A DNA stretch of 64,000 nt from Oxyruncus cristatus (GCA_013399855.1 VXAY01003152.1:1-64000), one strand, 5' to 3'; shown: positions 10,556 through 24,156, numbered from the stretch's first letter. The notes: generated from the letters alone by a model not told the origin. A program made the numbers and translations.

Positions 10556-13051
10556 GAGGAAGGCCTTTGCTGGCCCTGAGGCAGTCTCTGCATCCAGGAC
10601 TTTTTAGCAATGCACTGAGCACAGTTGCTGGGTATTCCTGACATGTTCTCTGCCACTCAACTCCCAAGGAACAACCTTGGGTTTTCAGAAACCAACCCTG
10701 CAGCCCAGACACCACCCCTATTAGCTATCCCCTCTCTGTGCCAGAGCTAATGTCTATGAGGTCCTGCAGTGAGGAGGACCAGGGACTTGATCTGACTGGA
10801 TACAAACCCTTTTCTTGGGGCATAAGTGGGGTGATTTTGACAGCTGCCACCTAGGGAAAAACCAAAGTGCAACCAGAGCCATAGGTTGAGATGGGCAGTG
10901 TCAACAGACAACCAGGGGAATAATAGAGACTTTGAAAAACAAGTGAGAGGTGGTAACACTGGTGTAGTGGGAAGGTAGGTCATTTTCAGACCTCAAATAT
11001 TTGTATCCATGCCCAAAGCACTGTCAGGCAAACAACTTTTCCAAACTGGGAAAATAGCTCATTGCTGCTATTGTAGTCATGTCCCCTTGTCCCACTGAAA
11101 CCAAGCTGTACAGCTTGCTCCTCTGTTAAACATATCCATTGGCCATGTTTATATGGGATACAAAGCACTCTTCAGCCATGGAGTAAAGCTTTCAGAGCTC
11201 TTTTCTCACTTTAACCTTTCTGAGAGATATCTACCTATCTCTGTTTGTGGGAAGATGTTCAGTTCTTACCTGAAACCCTAGCAAGTCTCATTGTTCTTTA
11301 AGATTTAGTAATTGGAATATTGAAAAATTGAGAGGTACTATTACTGGAATTTTGGACTGTGGTGCCAAAATTGGTGTGTACCTTCAGATTATGTAAATAA
11401 GGGCATTTATACTAAAGACATTCTTTTGGTTGTGGTTTTGCCAGAAATGAAAGAGTTTTCATTCTGTCTGCATGAACTTTGCAGAGATGTAACAGGCATC
11501 ATTCCTCACTAAGCATCAAAGGACATTTGCTACTGCGATGTGTATGGGAAGGTTGTCTTCTTAGAAAGATGTCCCGTATATTTTTGTGGGTTTTACTGTA
11601 TTTTTCCTTGCACCTCCATAGCTCTTTTCCTCTTTTGGTCTTCATCCTTGATCCCTTCCTTGAAAGTGATTGCAGTCCTTTCAGCTTTTGCATTGCTCTT
11701 TCCAGCCATTGTTTTTCTTCTGTAGGCCATCCATGCCCATGAATCAACTGCTTAGTCTCTGTCTGCATTCATCCCAGATGAAATTTGTCTTTTTCGAACC
11801 CAAGGAATGAGAAATGTCCATAGGAGTACAGGTGAGTTCTCACCAGGGCTTTGCACAATTCTTGCCTTTCTTGCCTGACACACAGGAATGATTTTGCCTC
11901 AATCCTATTCATGGTTCATAGTCACCCTGTGATCTACTCATGTCTCCAGGAACATTTGCCTACGCCAGTGTTTCCAAACTGGAGCAGAATTTTGTGTCAC
12001 TGCACCTGATGACGTGTTACTTATTTCTACCCTGCAGTTGTTCATGCAAGGAGCTTGTAGGGGATGTCTCTTCTGTCAGAGCCTCAGGTGGTGGGGAAGA
12101 TGGGGGGTGTAGAACCATGCCATGAGATAGACCTTCTTCTGCCTCTTGGGTGCCATGAAATCCAGAAGATGATGTGAATAAGGAAACCTACATTTCTTGA
12201 ATGATGGTTTTCTGAAATCTAAATTCAAAAGACCTGACCACAAACTTCCCTATTTCCTACAGTTGATGACAGCAAAGCATGCCGGGTGAAGCCTGAGAGA
12301 TGTGCTAAGGGCGCTTCCACCCATCAGTAGCCTGCTGGAGTCCAGCTCCACATAATCACAACCAGCAGATCTAGCCTCTGCTGGGCATCTGAGCCATGGG
12401 CAGAGTGTGTGAGTGGGCTCTGAACATGGCACTAGTGGTGTCAGTCCAGTCTCTTCCAAAACTTCTAAAACAAAAAATATCCGTGGCTGACATTAACTGA
12501 GCTGCCATTTGTGAAGTTTCATGGGATAAAATGCCAAACCAGCTCAGGCACTGAAAAAGCTACAAAACACCAAACACTGGTGGGTCAGTGCAATGCAGTT
12601 CATGCCACTGTCATCTCTGGGGATATGTTTTACTCTGCAGGAGCGTGAATAAAGGTTGCTGATGATTTTTTAAGTGAATTCTGCGGTCATGTAATGAAGA
12701 GGAAGGTTGTTGCTGATAATGCTGACATGGGTAAGGAGGTGTCTGGACAGGTAAGCATCTGACACTAAAAGGCAACTGTCTCCCTTTAGAGGCCCTACAC
12801 ACCTGGAAAATAGCTGGGAGAAAAATTGAAGAATTGAAGAGTTTGGTTTTTATACACCAACTTGAAACCACCTGTGATAGTCAGTGTGATGAAATGACCA
12901 ATGACATCATTCAGATACAAAGAAACTTATTTTTCTTTTTAATTTTATGACAAAAATATGAAAAACAGTCTCCTAGCACATGCATGGTAATGAGTTTGCA
13001 AAGCTGGTGCAATGAGTGCAGAAAGCTGCCAGAGAATGTCTGTTCAGTTAA
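10556..13051. other. Unique non-coding stretch
   Basis: I see no gene, RNA gene or clear transposon. Short open frames occur on both strands without domains. The 89-codon minus-strand frame at 11499-11768 is basic and repetitive in composition and is not convincing. Confidence 0.55.
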
Positions 13052-13056
13052 AGAAT
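13052..13056. repeat. Target-site duplication (left copy) of the solo LTR
   Basis: AGAAT immediately precedes the LTR start TGTCAC and is repeated exactly after its end at 13923-13927. A 5-bp duplication fits ERVL-type (class III) insertions; class II beta-like elements typically leave 6 bp. Confidence 0.8.
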
Positions 13057-13382
13057 TGTCACAGGTTCACTTGTTCTAAAAAAATTGAACAGGGAATTTT
13101 CCCCTTCCCCCTGCCCCACTGTGTGGGAGGGATGTTGAATGGGCAGGCTGGTTTTGCCTTGGGTACTTGACTGACACAAAAGAACTGGCCAGCAGATTTG
13201 ACATTCCAGGCTGATGGCCCTGGAAAGTCTGTGGGGAGGGGCGAGGAGTCTCTTTTCCTTTTTTTTTCTTTTCCCTCTCCTGGGAAACCACACACAGTTC
13301 ATTGTTGCCTGAACTGAGACAAGGTGTGGGTTGGAAAAGGTCTGAGGTTGCTTTGTTCTCAGCCCGGCCACCTCGCTGGTTT

Positions 13383-13383
13383 N
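13383..13383. other. Ambiguous base (N) at a deletion junction in LTR copy A
   Basis: This is the only N I noticed in the window. It sits exactly where copy A lacks about 84 bases that are present in copy B (about 47511-47595), next to what is an oligo-T run in the other copy. Confidence 0.9.
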
Positions 13384-13617
13384 TTGGGAGGGGATTATCT
13401 TTTTCTCTCCTCCACTCCCATGTTTTTGGCAGTGGTTTTTGTGCACATCAGCGAAGGAAGGGGAAGTCACACGGCCAGCTGCAGACAGAGTGAGTTCCTT
13501 TTGAGAAGAACCCTTCTTTCTTCTTTTTCCCCTTCCCGGTGAGGGGGAGGGAAGGGCTCCATTTCGGCTCCTCCAGCACACCCGGGGCCCCCACGTGGCG
13601 ACCGCCAGTGATCCAAC

Positions 13618-13632
13618 AGCGCCCCCTGCTGA
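13618..13632 (-). promoter_or_regulatory. Candidate CTCF-binding motif inside LTR copy A
   Basis: The minus strand reads TCAGCAGGGGGCGCT, which fits the vertebrate CTCF core (CCASYAGRKGGCRSY) at all positions but the first. The motif lies in the GC-rich middle of the LTR. Binding cannot be shown from sequence: CpG methylation within the core can block it, and chromatin state is unknown. Confidence 0.6.
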
Positions 13633-13773
13633 CTGTGGTTAGAATTGCACCAAAAAGCACAAACTGAACTGTTTACCTTTTATTGAAGGGGATTTTTGGG
13701 TGTAGGATTATTATCTGGTTGGGGGGGTTTTTTTGTGTTCTTTTGTTGTTCTGCCAATACACATCTATCCTTT

Positions 13774-13779
13774 AATAAA
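13774..13779 (+). terminator. LTR polyadenylation signal (copy A)
   Basis: AATAAA on the plus strand lies about 150 bases from the LTR 3' end, a usual place for the R/U5 polyadenylation signal. It sets the likely sense orientation of this LTR family. Confidence 0.55.
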
Positions 13780-13922
13780 GGGCTGTTATTTTTTCTTTCT
13801 CCACATTTTCTCAGTTGGAACCTCTTAATTTCAGATTTACAATTGCTTAGAGGGAGGAGTTTTGGTCTTCCTCATAACTCATCCTCCTTAGCAAAACACT
13901 TCTGTCTCATTAAACTGAGACG

Positions 13923-13927
13923 AGAAT
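13923..13927. repeat. Target-site duplication (right copy) of the solo LTR
   Basis: AGAAT directly follows the LTR and matches 13052-13056 exactly. Confidence 0.8.
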
Positions 13928-14400
13928 CTTTATAGATAGCTGTAGAGAGCTGGTCTCCTGGATGGACCACTCAGATCTAGGTCATAGCTTGTCTCCTGCC
14001 CTGTCTCCTGGGTGGACTTAGCTTGTCTCCAGCCCTGTTTCCAGCTCTATCTTGCTATTCAAAACGAATTTCCCTGGCTGGACTCAGCTCATTCCCTCTA
14101 TGTATCAGAGACTCTTGATGGAGCAGATTACCAGCTGCTGGCTCTGTCCATCTGGGCCAGAGCCTGGGATGGTGCCAAGAGGGCATAGCTTGTGCCGGCA
14201 TCACCAGCAGCTCCTTGCTCGCCCATCTTTAGTGAGCAGTGGGCACTTGCTGCCCTGACAACCTTCTTGCACTTCATCCTCCAACATTTTGCAGCTCAGG
14301 CACTTCCTAAGCAGTAGAGTGTCAAAGTATTCATTGACTGATCAGTTGATTGTCCTCCATGAACCCATCCTGCCCCACCATAAAAGCTTCTGGTTTACAT
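13928..14400. other. GC-richer block with imperfect CTTGTCTCC-type repeats
   Basis: Just right of the LTR, short imperfect repeats of the kind 'agcttgtctcctgccctgt' and 'cttagcttgtctccagccct' occur between about 13945 and 14050, followed by further GC-richer sequence. I recognise no protein or known repeat. Because a target-site duplication closes the LTR, this belongs to the older insertion site; it may be a different degenerate element or a small minisatellite. Confidence 0.4.
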
Positions 14401-17400
14401 ATGGCCAAACAGAAGACCACAAACTGATCCTCAGCAGGTGTCTGAGCATTTAAGTCTGGCAAAGAGTCATAAACACCTTAAAGGAAAAAATATTAGCTAA
14501 ACTTAAATATAGGTTTTTCTATTAACTGCATCTATAATAAGTGTTACCACTTACTGACTTTCCTATATGCATAAGCAAATAACACAGTTTACCAATAGAT
14601 GAAACAAACTCAGGAAGAATTAGTATATGGCAGCTCTTTCAGCAGCTCAAACCTATCACATTTTCTCTCCTCTGCAATACACAGCAGGATATAAATTCTG
14701 TAACAAAATTTTGTGAACTGACTATCAGAAGATCAAACACTTCTCACTGAGAGATGTCCTAATGTAACACTGGGAAGTACCTCTGTATATAGCGTACCTT
14801 TACTTATACATGAAATATTCAAATATCATCTACTGTGTTTGGAGCAAGAGAAGCACAGGTATTTGGATACATAATTTTACTCAGGCTTTTTATTTTTTTT
14901 CCATGGCAGAGGCATCTGCTTAGGAGTTGGGGATCTAAGGGAAATGTAGTGCGTGGGAAATGTAGTGCATAGGAAATGCACGCTTTCGCTGGCACTACAC
15001 ACCCTTCCTGCCACATCCACCTCCACTCTTTTTTTTGGTCTCTGATGATGCTGTCACTTCACTGTGTTGTGTTGAAGTGGAAATAAGAGCTATGCAAGAT
15101 AGGCAATTTAGAGCTCAAGTAAATAAAAGCAAATACACCAGTGAATAAGAAGTTAATAATCATCACACACACTGTGAAAATATCTACTTTTCCCTGTTGG
15201 TGTGGTAAAAGCATTACTGCTCTGAAGAGTTACACAGTTAATACTACGACATTAATAAATGCCTATTATTCAATGAACAGAAAAATATACCTTATTTTTT
15301 GATGTTTCTGCTCTCCTTGATATGTTCTGAATCCTGCCAAGGATTTTGTAAGCGTTTTGGAAAAAGAAGATTCCATTCACTGTAAGAATCATCTTTTTGC
15401 CCATTCGGATTTCTTATTTGCCTTGCTTGAGGGATGTTCACCCAAATATAGTCTGTTCTTCACCTGATGTAAATCTCCATTATTGTCCATGCTATATCCA
15501 ATAAGGAGATGTCTTAAAAACACTATTGTGCCCAATACTGCAGAAGACACCATGAGATGAGAGGAATGTGGTTTTATTAGAATGCTATAGTTAGTAATGC
15601 ATCTGTGAAGTATATTCTTAAACCTTACCCACTCAATATCACCCTTTCTTGCTAATCCATCTTGCCTCTTGACATGTTTTTCCTCCACAATTCTGTTTCA
15701 CCTGGGAGAGGTGTGAGATTAGCTTGTCCTCTGATTAACTAGGTTCTAACATCATTGCTGTAATCACCTCCCATCACTTTACATAAGAGTAGAGGAGTAA
15801 GGTGCTGTCTCTTCACTACGTAGTTCACTGTGTAGAAAGAATCACAGTCCTATTTCCTAGATTTTCATCTTATATAAATTCTAGTTTAATCAGGAAACTG
15901 AAAGACCTATTGAACAATTATTCCCTGAGACAGAAAAATAAGTTTTCAATTAAACCAGCCTGTTAGATCTACAAGGAAAGGGGGAGAATTTATTCCCACC
16001 TTCCAAAAGATACAAAGCGTTACAGCAAACTTCTTTTCTCTAAACCAACAAAGAGAAAGAAAGTTCTTTTGCAGACATTTTCTTTAGACAGTAAAGGATA
16101 AGCACTGACAGAAAGGGAACTGTCCCACTGTCTGCACAGGAATGAGTATAATGTAGATTATGTTTAGGTCTTGTTCTAGAAATTTAGGCACAGAAGCATC
16201 CTGGATTACCATTTCCTGGATTACCTTTCCATGATATAATCAAGCATTTATAAAGGGAAGGAAGTGCCATTCTTGAAGTGAGTTAATATGTGGAGCTCTG
16301 GTGGAGTGGGAGAAACCCAGAAATTATATAGTAATGAAATTTGGAGGAGGAGAAATTAGAGGAATCAGAGGGTTTTTTTAATAGTAAAATTTCCTTCAAA
16401 ATGTAAAAATGGTTGACCAGAATGGGCTTGCACAGGCAGAGACTGTAATCCATTATTGTCTCTCAAAACAATTATTTTGGAATTAGCATAAATCAGCAGA
16501 AATTTGCCCATATGGAAAATGCAGTCACATATCCATGAAAATGAAGATGCAAAATGCAATATATTGTCTGTTTGGCAGAGATGGAGAGACAGAGTGAGAG
16601 AGGGAGGAAGAGCCATTGACCGTTTAGAATTAAGCTGCTTAGTCTTCAAAGAGTGCAAGACTGAGTCCTGCATGTTTAACTGGTGAGTAAAAGGCCTGTA
16701 GTGTGAGGCACAACAGCTTGCTCTGACAATGCCCTGCATCCATCACTCCAGAAAAGAGGAAAAAGAGTCCCCCTAGTGTACCGATGCTGTAAGAAGCAGG
16801 AGGATCCCTTGCTCAATTCATTAAATCTGCTGCAAGCTCTGCTATGGCATGTGAGCAAGTGCCTAAAGGTATTTTAGTAAATCCCTGGTCTCTGTTATCA
16901 CAAGGTTTCTAGTTTGTGATAATTGTAATATAATTGATATTTGTAATTGTAATAAACAATTATAAATAACGAGCTTTAAAAAATGAATGTGTGTTCTAAC
17001 ACAGTTTAGCTAAGAAGTAATTGGGGTTTGCATTGCTGTATAATTCTAAATATTGTTTTTGTCATCCAGAAAATACATATTCTCCTGGAAGACAGAAGAG
17101 AATTTACTATACACAGTAATACTATTTTCACAAGTTCTTATGTGTGTAGCTGAGAGGTAAATTCAAGCACATTATTCAAAAGTACCACTTTAATTTTTTT
17201 TATTCTTCCAATTAAAAAGGGAAAATCTACTGCAGATAAAAGTATTCAGTGTACCTGGAAAGTACCACTCTTCCTGGCTGTCGGAAATCTGACATGCAGC
17301 TCAAAACATAGGCTTTGTACCACTTTGAATTGGCACTGTCACAGATTAAGTGATAAAGCAGCCTCCTCCATGTGTAAGCCTTGATCAATGCCCCCCTCTC

Positions 17401-19119
17401 AATAATCCTAGGTTCGACAATGCAAAACTGTCCCTTTGAGCCCGGTGCTGAAGAGGCATGCATATAGGAAGGCATAGCTGCTGTATATTGCTGTGGCTCC
17501 ATAAGCAGTTTCCTCTTGGGTATGCTGAGGGAGAGCCACAGGTAAAAAGTTTCAAAGAAGACCAGAAGGTCTCTGCTGGGGATGCAGCACAGCTGGTTTT
17601 TAAGCAGTATTTGTCATTCTGTCCTTCAATAGCTGTCCTCAAGTTGCCAGTGCTAAAGGGAACCTGGCCAGTGGAGTTTCCCTTCTGCACCCTAGTCTGC
17701 TTGTGGCAGATTAGGACCTACCTTGCTTTCTCACCTTTTTGACTGTTGACAAGAGAGATAAATTATCTTTCCAGCAGCAATGTGTGTCTGTGGTGGGGGG
17801 TGGGGGGAAGGGAAGACGTGTTAGGGAGAGAATACCTTACAGTAAGTAAAAAGGTGAAACTGGACCAACACCTCATAAGAGTTGGCCTGTGGAAGGCCCA
17901 AAGGATGAGTACCAAAACTGAAACAGTGCCCACAGACCAGCTGTGTAGCCCCTACAGACAGGACCAGGTAGATGTGGTGGAGGGTAAAGATCTCCATCTC
18001 CTCAGAGGTAAGGTCAGCTCCAGGGGTAGCAGAGGAGGCTCTTACAGCTGTTCAGGTAACAGTGGTGACATGACTTATGCAGAGGCACTAGATACAGGGA
18101 TGTTGTTTTACATTTTATGGCCTAGAATTGGCATTTCCTGGAAGTATAGTTTAATTATGGCACAAAGAAAGGCAGCACATATCTCACTTTGGGAGGAAGA
18201 AGCTCTTGCAGCTCTACCTGAGTGTGCACAACGCCATGGTTGGTTTGTTGGTGCATAAGGGTGCAACAGACTTGTGTATACAATGCTGTGCTTATTCATG
18301 TTCTGCAACATGTCTACGTCAGTGTCTTTGCTAATAAAAACCCAGTAGTGGTGATTGCCAGGTTTAGTTACTTAAATGACTTAAGGGAATTTGATAGGTG
18401 TTTGTGTATATTCACCGCAAAAAGACTCCTCCTGAAGAAAAATTGTAAAATAGACGTCCTTAACTTTCCTTTCAGCTTCACATGCAGTGTTTGACTTCTG
18501 TGTGTGTGTTTTCCTGGAGACAGCCGAGGCAATCTCCTCTACTCGCTTCCCCACTTACCAGTTGTATTTTGAATTGCTTGTGATGATATGGACGTTGATT
18601 ATGGCCTTCACAATACTGCCTGGTTTTTCCAAAGAACTGTCCTGAAGGATGAGACCACAGGAAATTCTTAGCTGACCAAAAGGCAGACCAAGGTATTAGT
18701 TCAGTGTATTTTCTTTCATGAGTAAGAAGCAAATAAGATTTCAGCACAAATGGTGCATTTTAATTATGTTTATAAATGAAATGCAAAGCAGATGTTGGCA
18801 GCACCATTTCAAGTACTCCTTCCCCATCCCAAAGGCAATGTTTTAGTGTTAATACTGTATATCTCTCTAAAAATGCTGGACCTGAAAATTTTGTTATGCT
18901 AAAATATCTTGTTGACCTAGGAACACTTCTGGGTCCCCACGCATCTGCATGTCAATTCTTCTCATTCCTAATTTTTTAAATACATACTAAAATTTCCTTT
19001 TTTAAGTTTTTTTGTAGAAATTAAAAAAAAAAAATTGTATTCTAAAACCTCAAAGAATGCAAAGTAAACTGGATGATCCCTGCCTGTCTCACTCCCTCAA
19101 CACCCATTTCATTTGTCTT
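14401..19119. other. Unique AT-rich non-coding stretch
   Basis: I see no gene or transposon. A short tandem repeat is listed separately. The longest open frame (170 codons, 17746-18258, +) has no recognisable domain, contains glycine/serine runs from low-complexity DNA, and includes internal AG/GTAAG-like sequence near 18006 that I could not link to an exon structure. An AT-rich stretch with imperfect TTGTAAT repeats lies at 16920-16975. Confidence 0.5.
14939..14981. repeat. Short tandem repeat, 16-bp unit x about 2.6
   Basis: GGGAAATGTAGTGCGT is followed directly by GGGAAATGTAGTGCAT and then a partial AGGAAATGCAC. Confidence 0.8.
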
Positions 19120-19192
19120 ATACTTGCATGCATATGCATATATATTTATGTATGTATACATATATATACATACATACATACACATACATATG
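19120..19192. repeat. AT-rich TATG/TACA microsatellite
   Basis: Alternating TATATG, GTATGTATAC and (ACAT)n units make a purine-pyrimidine alternating tract. It is low complexity and potentially cruciform-forming because parts are self-complementary. Confidence 0.85.
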
Positions 19193-22100
19193 TGCTCTGT
19201 CACATTCCAAACACTCCTAGATGTTGGATCTTAAAATTATATTGTAGGAAATATTAGACTGGCAAGTTCTGTGCCTACAATTGGAATATTGTTGGTAATC
19301 TCGCATTTCTTTGCCTATGACAGCTAAGATCAATATTTTCAATACCTTTAAAAATGAGATAATAACTTTAAAATATTGCCAGAAATTTACTTGAAATGGA
19401 AAGGGTGTGTTAGGTTTAAGCTTAGAGACTAAACTGCTTTTAATTCTGCATTTTGCTTCTGACAATCTTTGGAAAGCATGTTGTTCTCACTAGTAACTGA
19501 AATACAATTCTAGGAGGACAGAAAGATGAACTAAGATTTATATGAAGGTGTAATACAGCAAAAAGTATATGGGCTGTTATTTTACTGTATTTCCAGAGAA
19601 CTGTATTGATCTTCAAAGGGTTAAAGTGCTACCGGGTTACATTAATGTCACCCTTCAGAAATCACTGGCCAATAACGTATCAGCAATCAATGCTGCAGTG
19701 TGTTGTTCAGGATACTCAGTTTTTGGAGACAAGTGGCTGATACATTTTGACAAGAAGAAAAAATAGTCTCAGAAATTCTTGCAAATCTTAACTCAGAGGG
19801 GAAGATATATGAAACAAACTGCTTCCATTAGAAAAAATGGTAATGTTTGCCTTCGTAAGTAACTACATTTTATGTCAGTTCAGTGGAGCAGTGAATGAAC
19901 CAAAACTCTGCTAACCTTCAAAATGCAAAGGATTCTGTAAGTAGGATTTACATAGTCTGAATATTTTATATTTTGAGTGCTCATCACAGCTCACATAAAC
20001 TAATACTTTGATATATATTTCCAGTAAAGAAAACATTTGACTTCTGGTGGAGTAAAGCAGTGAGACATGTTTTGGCTTGTGACTACAGACACAGGTTTCT
20101 CAGCCCCTGCTCCTTTTTCTCCCATTAGCAATTTTCTTCTGTCTAGTTCTTATAATTTGTGCACATCCGAAGAAGGCAACACAATCCATTTCACTTTGAC
20201 ACAAAGGAAACTTAAAGAAAAAAAAAATCAAGAACTCAAACAGTCATAAAGTCGAAGTATAAATGAGGGAATAAAATAGAGGCTGCAAGAGAACACGAGG
20301 GGTTAAAGTTCTGACCACTGTCTGCATATATAAAATCATATCACCTTATCTGAAAAGTTTAGGCTCAAAAGGAAACCCTCGGATTAAAATACCTTTTAGG
20401 TATATTAAATCTTTAGGCTGAGGACTACAGCAAGTGTTTTCTCTTTGGTGAGTAGCTGTTTGTCTCACTTTATTTACTTGGTATTGGATATTTGTCAATG
20501 TCATTTCATATCTGCAGAAAATTCATACGTTCAATGGAAGTATGTATGTGTGTGAGTGTGCTGAAGGTCACATGACTGTTTCATCCTATTTGGTGGAGCA
20601 GCTTGACTTTTTTTCTCTTGCTTTTGGTGATGGTTGTGAGTGCAGAAGTTGATTGACAGATGCATGCCAGAAACCCCCATTCTCCTTTTCAAAGACTACA
20701 TATGATGGATTGCGATCTTTCAGCTCAGCAGGACACAGGGACCATGCAAGCTGTAATTGGTCAGGTATGGAGTCAGCCATTTCTCAACTCCCCTTTTATT
20801 TTTTTTTTTTCACAAGGGTCTAACCATATGATTCACATAATTCATATTTACAGTACCATCTTTCTATCTGTATCTTCAGCTACCAGCGAGTGTAGTACTG
20901 AAAGTGAGAAAGGCAAAAGAACCACAATAATCTGGCCAGGGAATCACTAGACAAACCTAAATTACTAAGCTTTTCTTCTAATAAACCCCGTTTATAATTT
21001 AGTCTGAGCTTTGTCAAATCAATGTATTTATTTATTTACTGTTTTATTTTGTTTATATGTGCTGAAGTAGAAGAACTGAGAAGTGAAAGTGTTATGTTTG
21101 CTGGGGAGTTGCTTTCTATTTCTAATGCTATTCATTATTTCTATATTGACTGTATTCCTGTACTACAGGCTGTGACTTTTTTAAAATTATCATTATTTTT
21201 TTATTTTGTCTTCTTTTACTCCTAATCCAGATAATGTGTGATTGAGCTTGGTAAATGTAGTAGTCTTTGCTGCTGCAGAGGGGCAGCCTGCAAATTAAAC
21301 ACTGCCACAATCTGAAAGGTCCAGGTGGTCTGCTCGTGCTTCCTAATGCAATCCAGCACAACAGCTTTAATAAACAGCTCTATTTAGTTCTCCCTCCCTG
21401 TATCCAGGGAAGTGAACTGGTCTGGGGCTGCTGTGATGAAATGCCAGAAGAATATCTCTCAAAGGCCTCACAAGCTGATTTTTAGAGCTTTTCCGTTTTG
21501 TCGTCTTTGTCTTCCAAATGGGTCAGTGAGTCCTTCTCTTTCTGTTTTGTGATTTCTGATAAGTCTGTAGTTTTTATATGTGTGTTTTAACCGTGCTGTT
21601 TTGAGCTTTAGCCAGAAGAGAGAAGAATCATTGTCTTTTCATTTGCTTCAAATAATAACCTGAAGTGGGGAAATTAAATTATTTTGTTCTGATGAAGAGG
21701 GAGGGCTGTTTTCCTATGAATGCAGTAGGAGTCAGATGAGGGTGCCTGTTTTTCTTTTTCTAACAAAATTTTAAGAGCTCAACACTTTGTCATTAACCAC
21801 TGGTTTGTAAATCAGTCTCTGGTAAAGGGAATTTTTTGAACTCTCAAAAGTTTGTGGTTTTTTGCATATCTTTCCAGTATAGTGAACGCACGCTGCTGAG
21901 GTGATGACATAGTATTTGTTTTCTATATGCTGATACGATGATGAAAAAATATGCATTCTACACACTGTTTTCAACTAAATTATGGCAAAGCACAGAAGTC
22001 CCTCAAAGCACATGGTTTATTAATACCATCGTACACAGTAATGCATTTCTGGGTGGAAAATGTCAAATATGTAATACCATGTTTACCACAGACTTTTATT

Positions 22101-24114
22101 GCTTTAAATATTTTAAAAATAGAAGACACATCTTTTATTAAAAATCCTCCAAACATTAACAGCTTTCTATTAGGCTGTCTTATACCTAAAAAGTGGGGCA
22201 TGTTTGCTAGTACTACATTGTGTGAAAATACGTATTTTAGAGTGTGTTAATTACCTTTTTGTTTTATTTGGTCAGTCTTAAAGATATATGTTTAATGATA
22301 CAAAGGCAGATACAATGGTAAGGTTTTGAACAAATACACTTGACAGAAAATGTATGCTGAAACATTGATAAATCTCAAAACTAGTAGTATCTCTTTAATG
22401 TAACTTTTTTTTTGGCATATAAGAAAGTGTAAGTTAGCTATTTTATATTGAAAGCTTACCAGCACACAGAAAGTGGGTTTGAGGTCAGAAAAGATAGAAG
22501 GATGTTTTTTTTCTGTGTGTAACATTCCATATTAAATCAATTAAAAAAAGTTCAGTGAATGTCTGCAAAAATGTTTATATCATGTGTTAGTGTATTTCAT
22601 TTCCTAAAATCAATAACAAGGGCATGGACTTCAAAGAAAAATACATTTAGCTATTTTAGGTGACTAACTTCTTCAGGGGTTTTACATCAGAATTTGTAGT
22701 TACTATTTTTCTGAAATTTACTGTCTTAGGTGTTGCAAACATTTTTTTTAGATCTGTTTGTGTGCCTATTTACATATCATCTGTGTAAGTGTGCACATCC
22801 AAATGTGTTCATAAGTTCACAACATTTTCAAGTATGTTTTTGTTTTTGATTAATTGTTCAGTTCGGTTGTTATCAGGTATGTGTTAAGATAGAACAAAAA
22901 GTTTAAATTATTTTTTTTCTGATAAAAAATTATGTATTTTCTAGTTATAGTTAGTTAAAACTTCGGAACCTCAGAGCAATCACTATAATTACCATACATT
23001 GCTGAAAACAGAAATAGATTTTTCTCTATGAAATTTCAGAGGAAATAACTATCAAAAGGCAAAACCTATGCCAGAAAAATCTTTCCACACTGTAAGTATA
23101 TATTTAGTATTAATAAATAATAAAGATTTGCATATTTGGTTGTTACATATTTTTAGAAGAGACCTTTATTTCCTGATACTACTAGAAAAAGTTCTTCAAA
23201 GTCTTTGTTAACTTTCAAACCTCCAAAAGCAAAAACTTAAAAAAATGTTTATAATTTTGCCTTTTTATTTCAGAATTGTGTTTTTCTTCAGCCATGAGAA
23301 CAATTTTTTTTTTTTTTGACTAATCTTGGAGACGTAGTTTTAAATTCAGTCTTGTTTACTGCTAATGGAGTGTGAACTTGCCTAATTAAAAATCCAAACT
23401 ATACATGTATAACCCTGACGCAATGGAGATCTGAAACACTAGCAGTTATTTATAGTTCAAACACTAGTCTGTGTATGACATGAATGTAATAGCAGGAGCG
23501 TACTGATTTAAAGGTATTTTCAACACCAAGTACTTGTTCATCATTAAATGCATCTTCCACCTTTTTAAAAAAAATCTGGATTTCATCTGTCTTTAAGCAC
23601 CAGTGTCCACAGTGGCTCCCACTGGTGATGTCAATGGTGGGCAGAGTGCTACAATGCTAACCATTACCTAGCACCTGGGTGTACTGGACACAGGGTGCAG
23701 AATTGCTTGTGAGCCTTCCCTGTGGATTTTTTCTTCCCCAAGCAAGCAATAAAACAGCCAACTACTCTGAAGAACAACCTCTTTGCCTAGTGTGTCAAGA
23801 TCTAGAAGCTCATTGCTCATTGTGATTTTGATTCATAACTGGAGTGTTTGGCATGAAACCCTGATCCCTGCCAGCAACAGTCTGTAGCATCCTTTCTTGC
23901 ACGCTGAACCCATTATTTCTTCAATTGTGTTTTGATCTTATAGAAACTATTAGCTGGATTTTTATGCCATATTCCTTATATATCCTGAGCCTATCTGAAT
24001 TAACAGGTAATTAAATGTGTCATCTAATTATTCCAGTTATGCTGTAATTTCTCTACCTTGTATGATTTCTAAAACCTGTACTGTATGTTTCTCTTATTTT
24101 TTTTCCTCTCCACC
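19193..24114. other. Unique AT-rich non-coding stretch
   Basis: I see no gene or recognised repeat. Several poly-T and A/T-rich runs are present. The open frames are under 100 codons and lack domains. Confidence 0.55.
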
Positions 24115-24122
24115 TTTTTTTT

Positions 24123-24156
<34 letters not shown>

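Larger units (their letters stand above)
13057..13922 (+). mobile_element. Solo LTR, ERVL-like, copy A
   Basis: The element runs from TGTCACAGG to CTGAGACG; the last base would be A in the 46975-47916 copy and in the 1-38 tip, so the terminal CA has mutated to CG. A perfect 5-bp duplication (AGAAT) flanks it and no internal retroviral sequence adjoins it. It is therefore a solo LTR left by recombination between the two LTRs of a provirus. I take + as sense because AATAAA lies at 13774-13779, about 150 bases before the 3' end. The interior is GC-rich and holds an E-box CACGTG at 13592-13597 and a CTCF-type motif. Relative to the other copy it lacks about 84 bases near 13383, where the sequence has an N. 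Confidence 0.88.

Noticed and set aside
13048..13581. 177-codon open frame (-)
   Set aside because: It is inside LTR copy A, includes the N, and matches the LTR-derived frame in copy B; not a gene.
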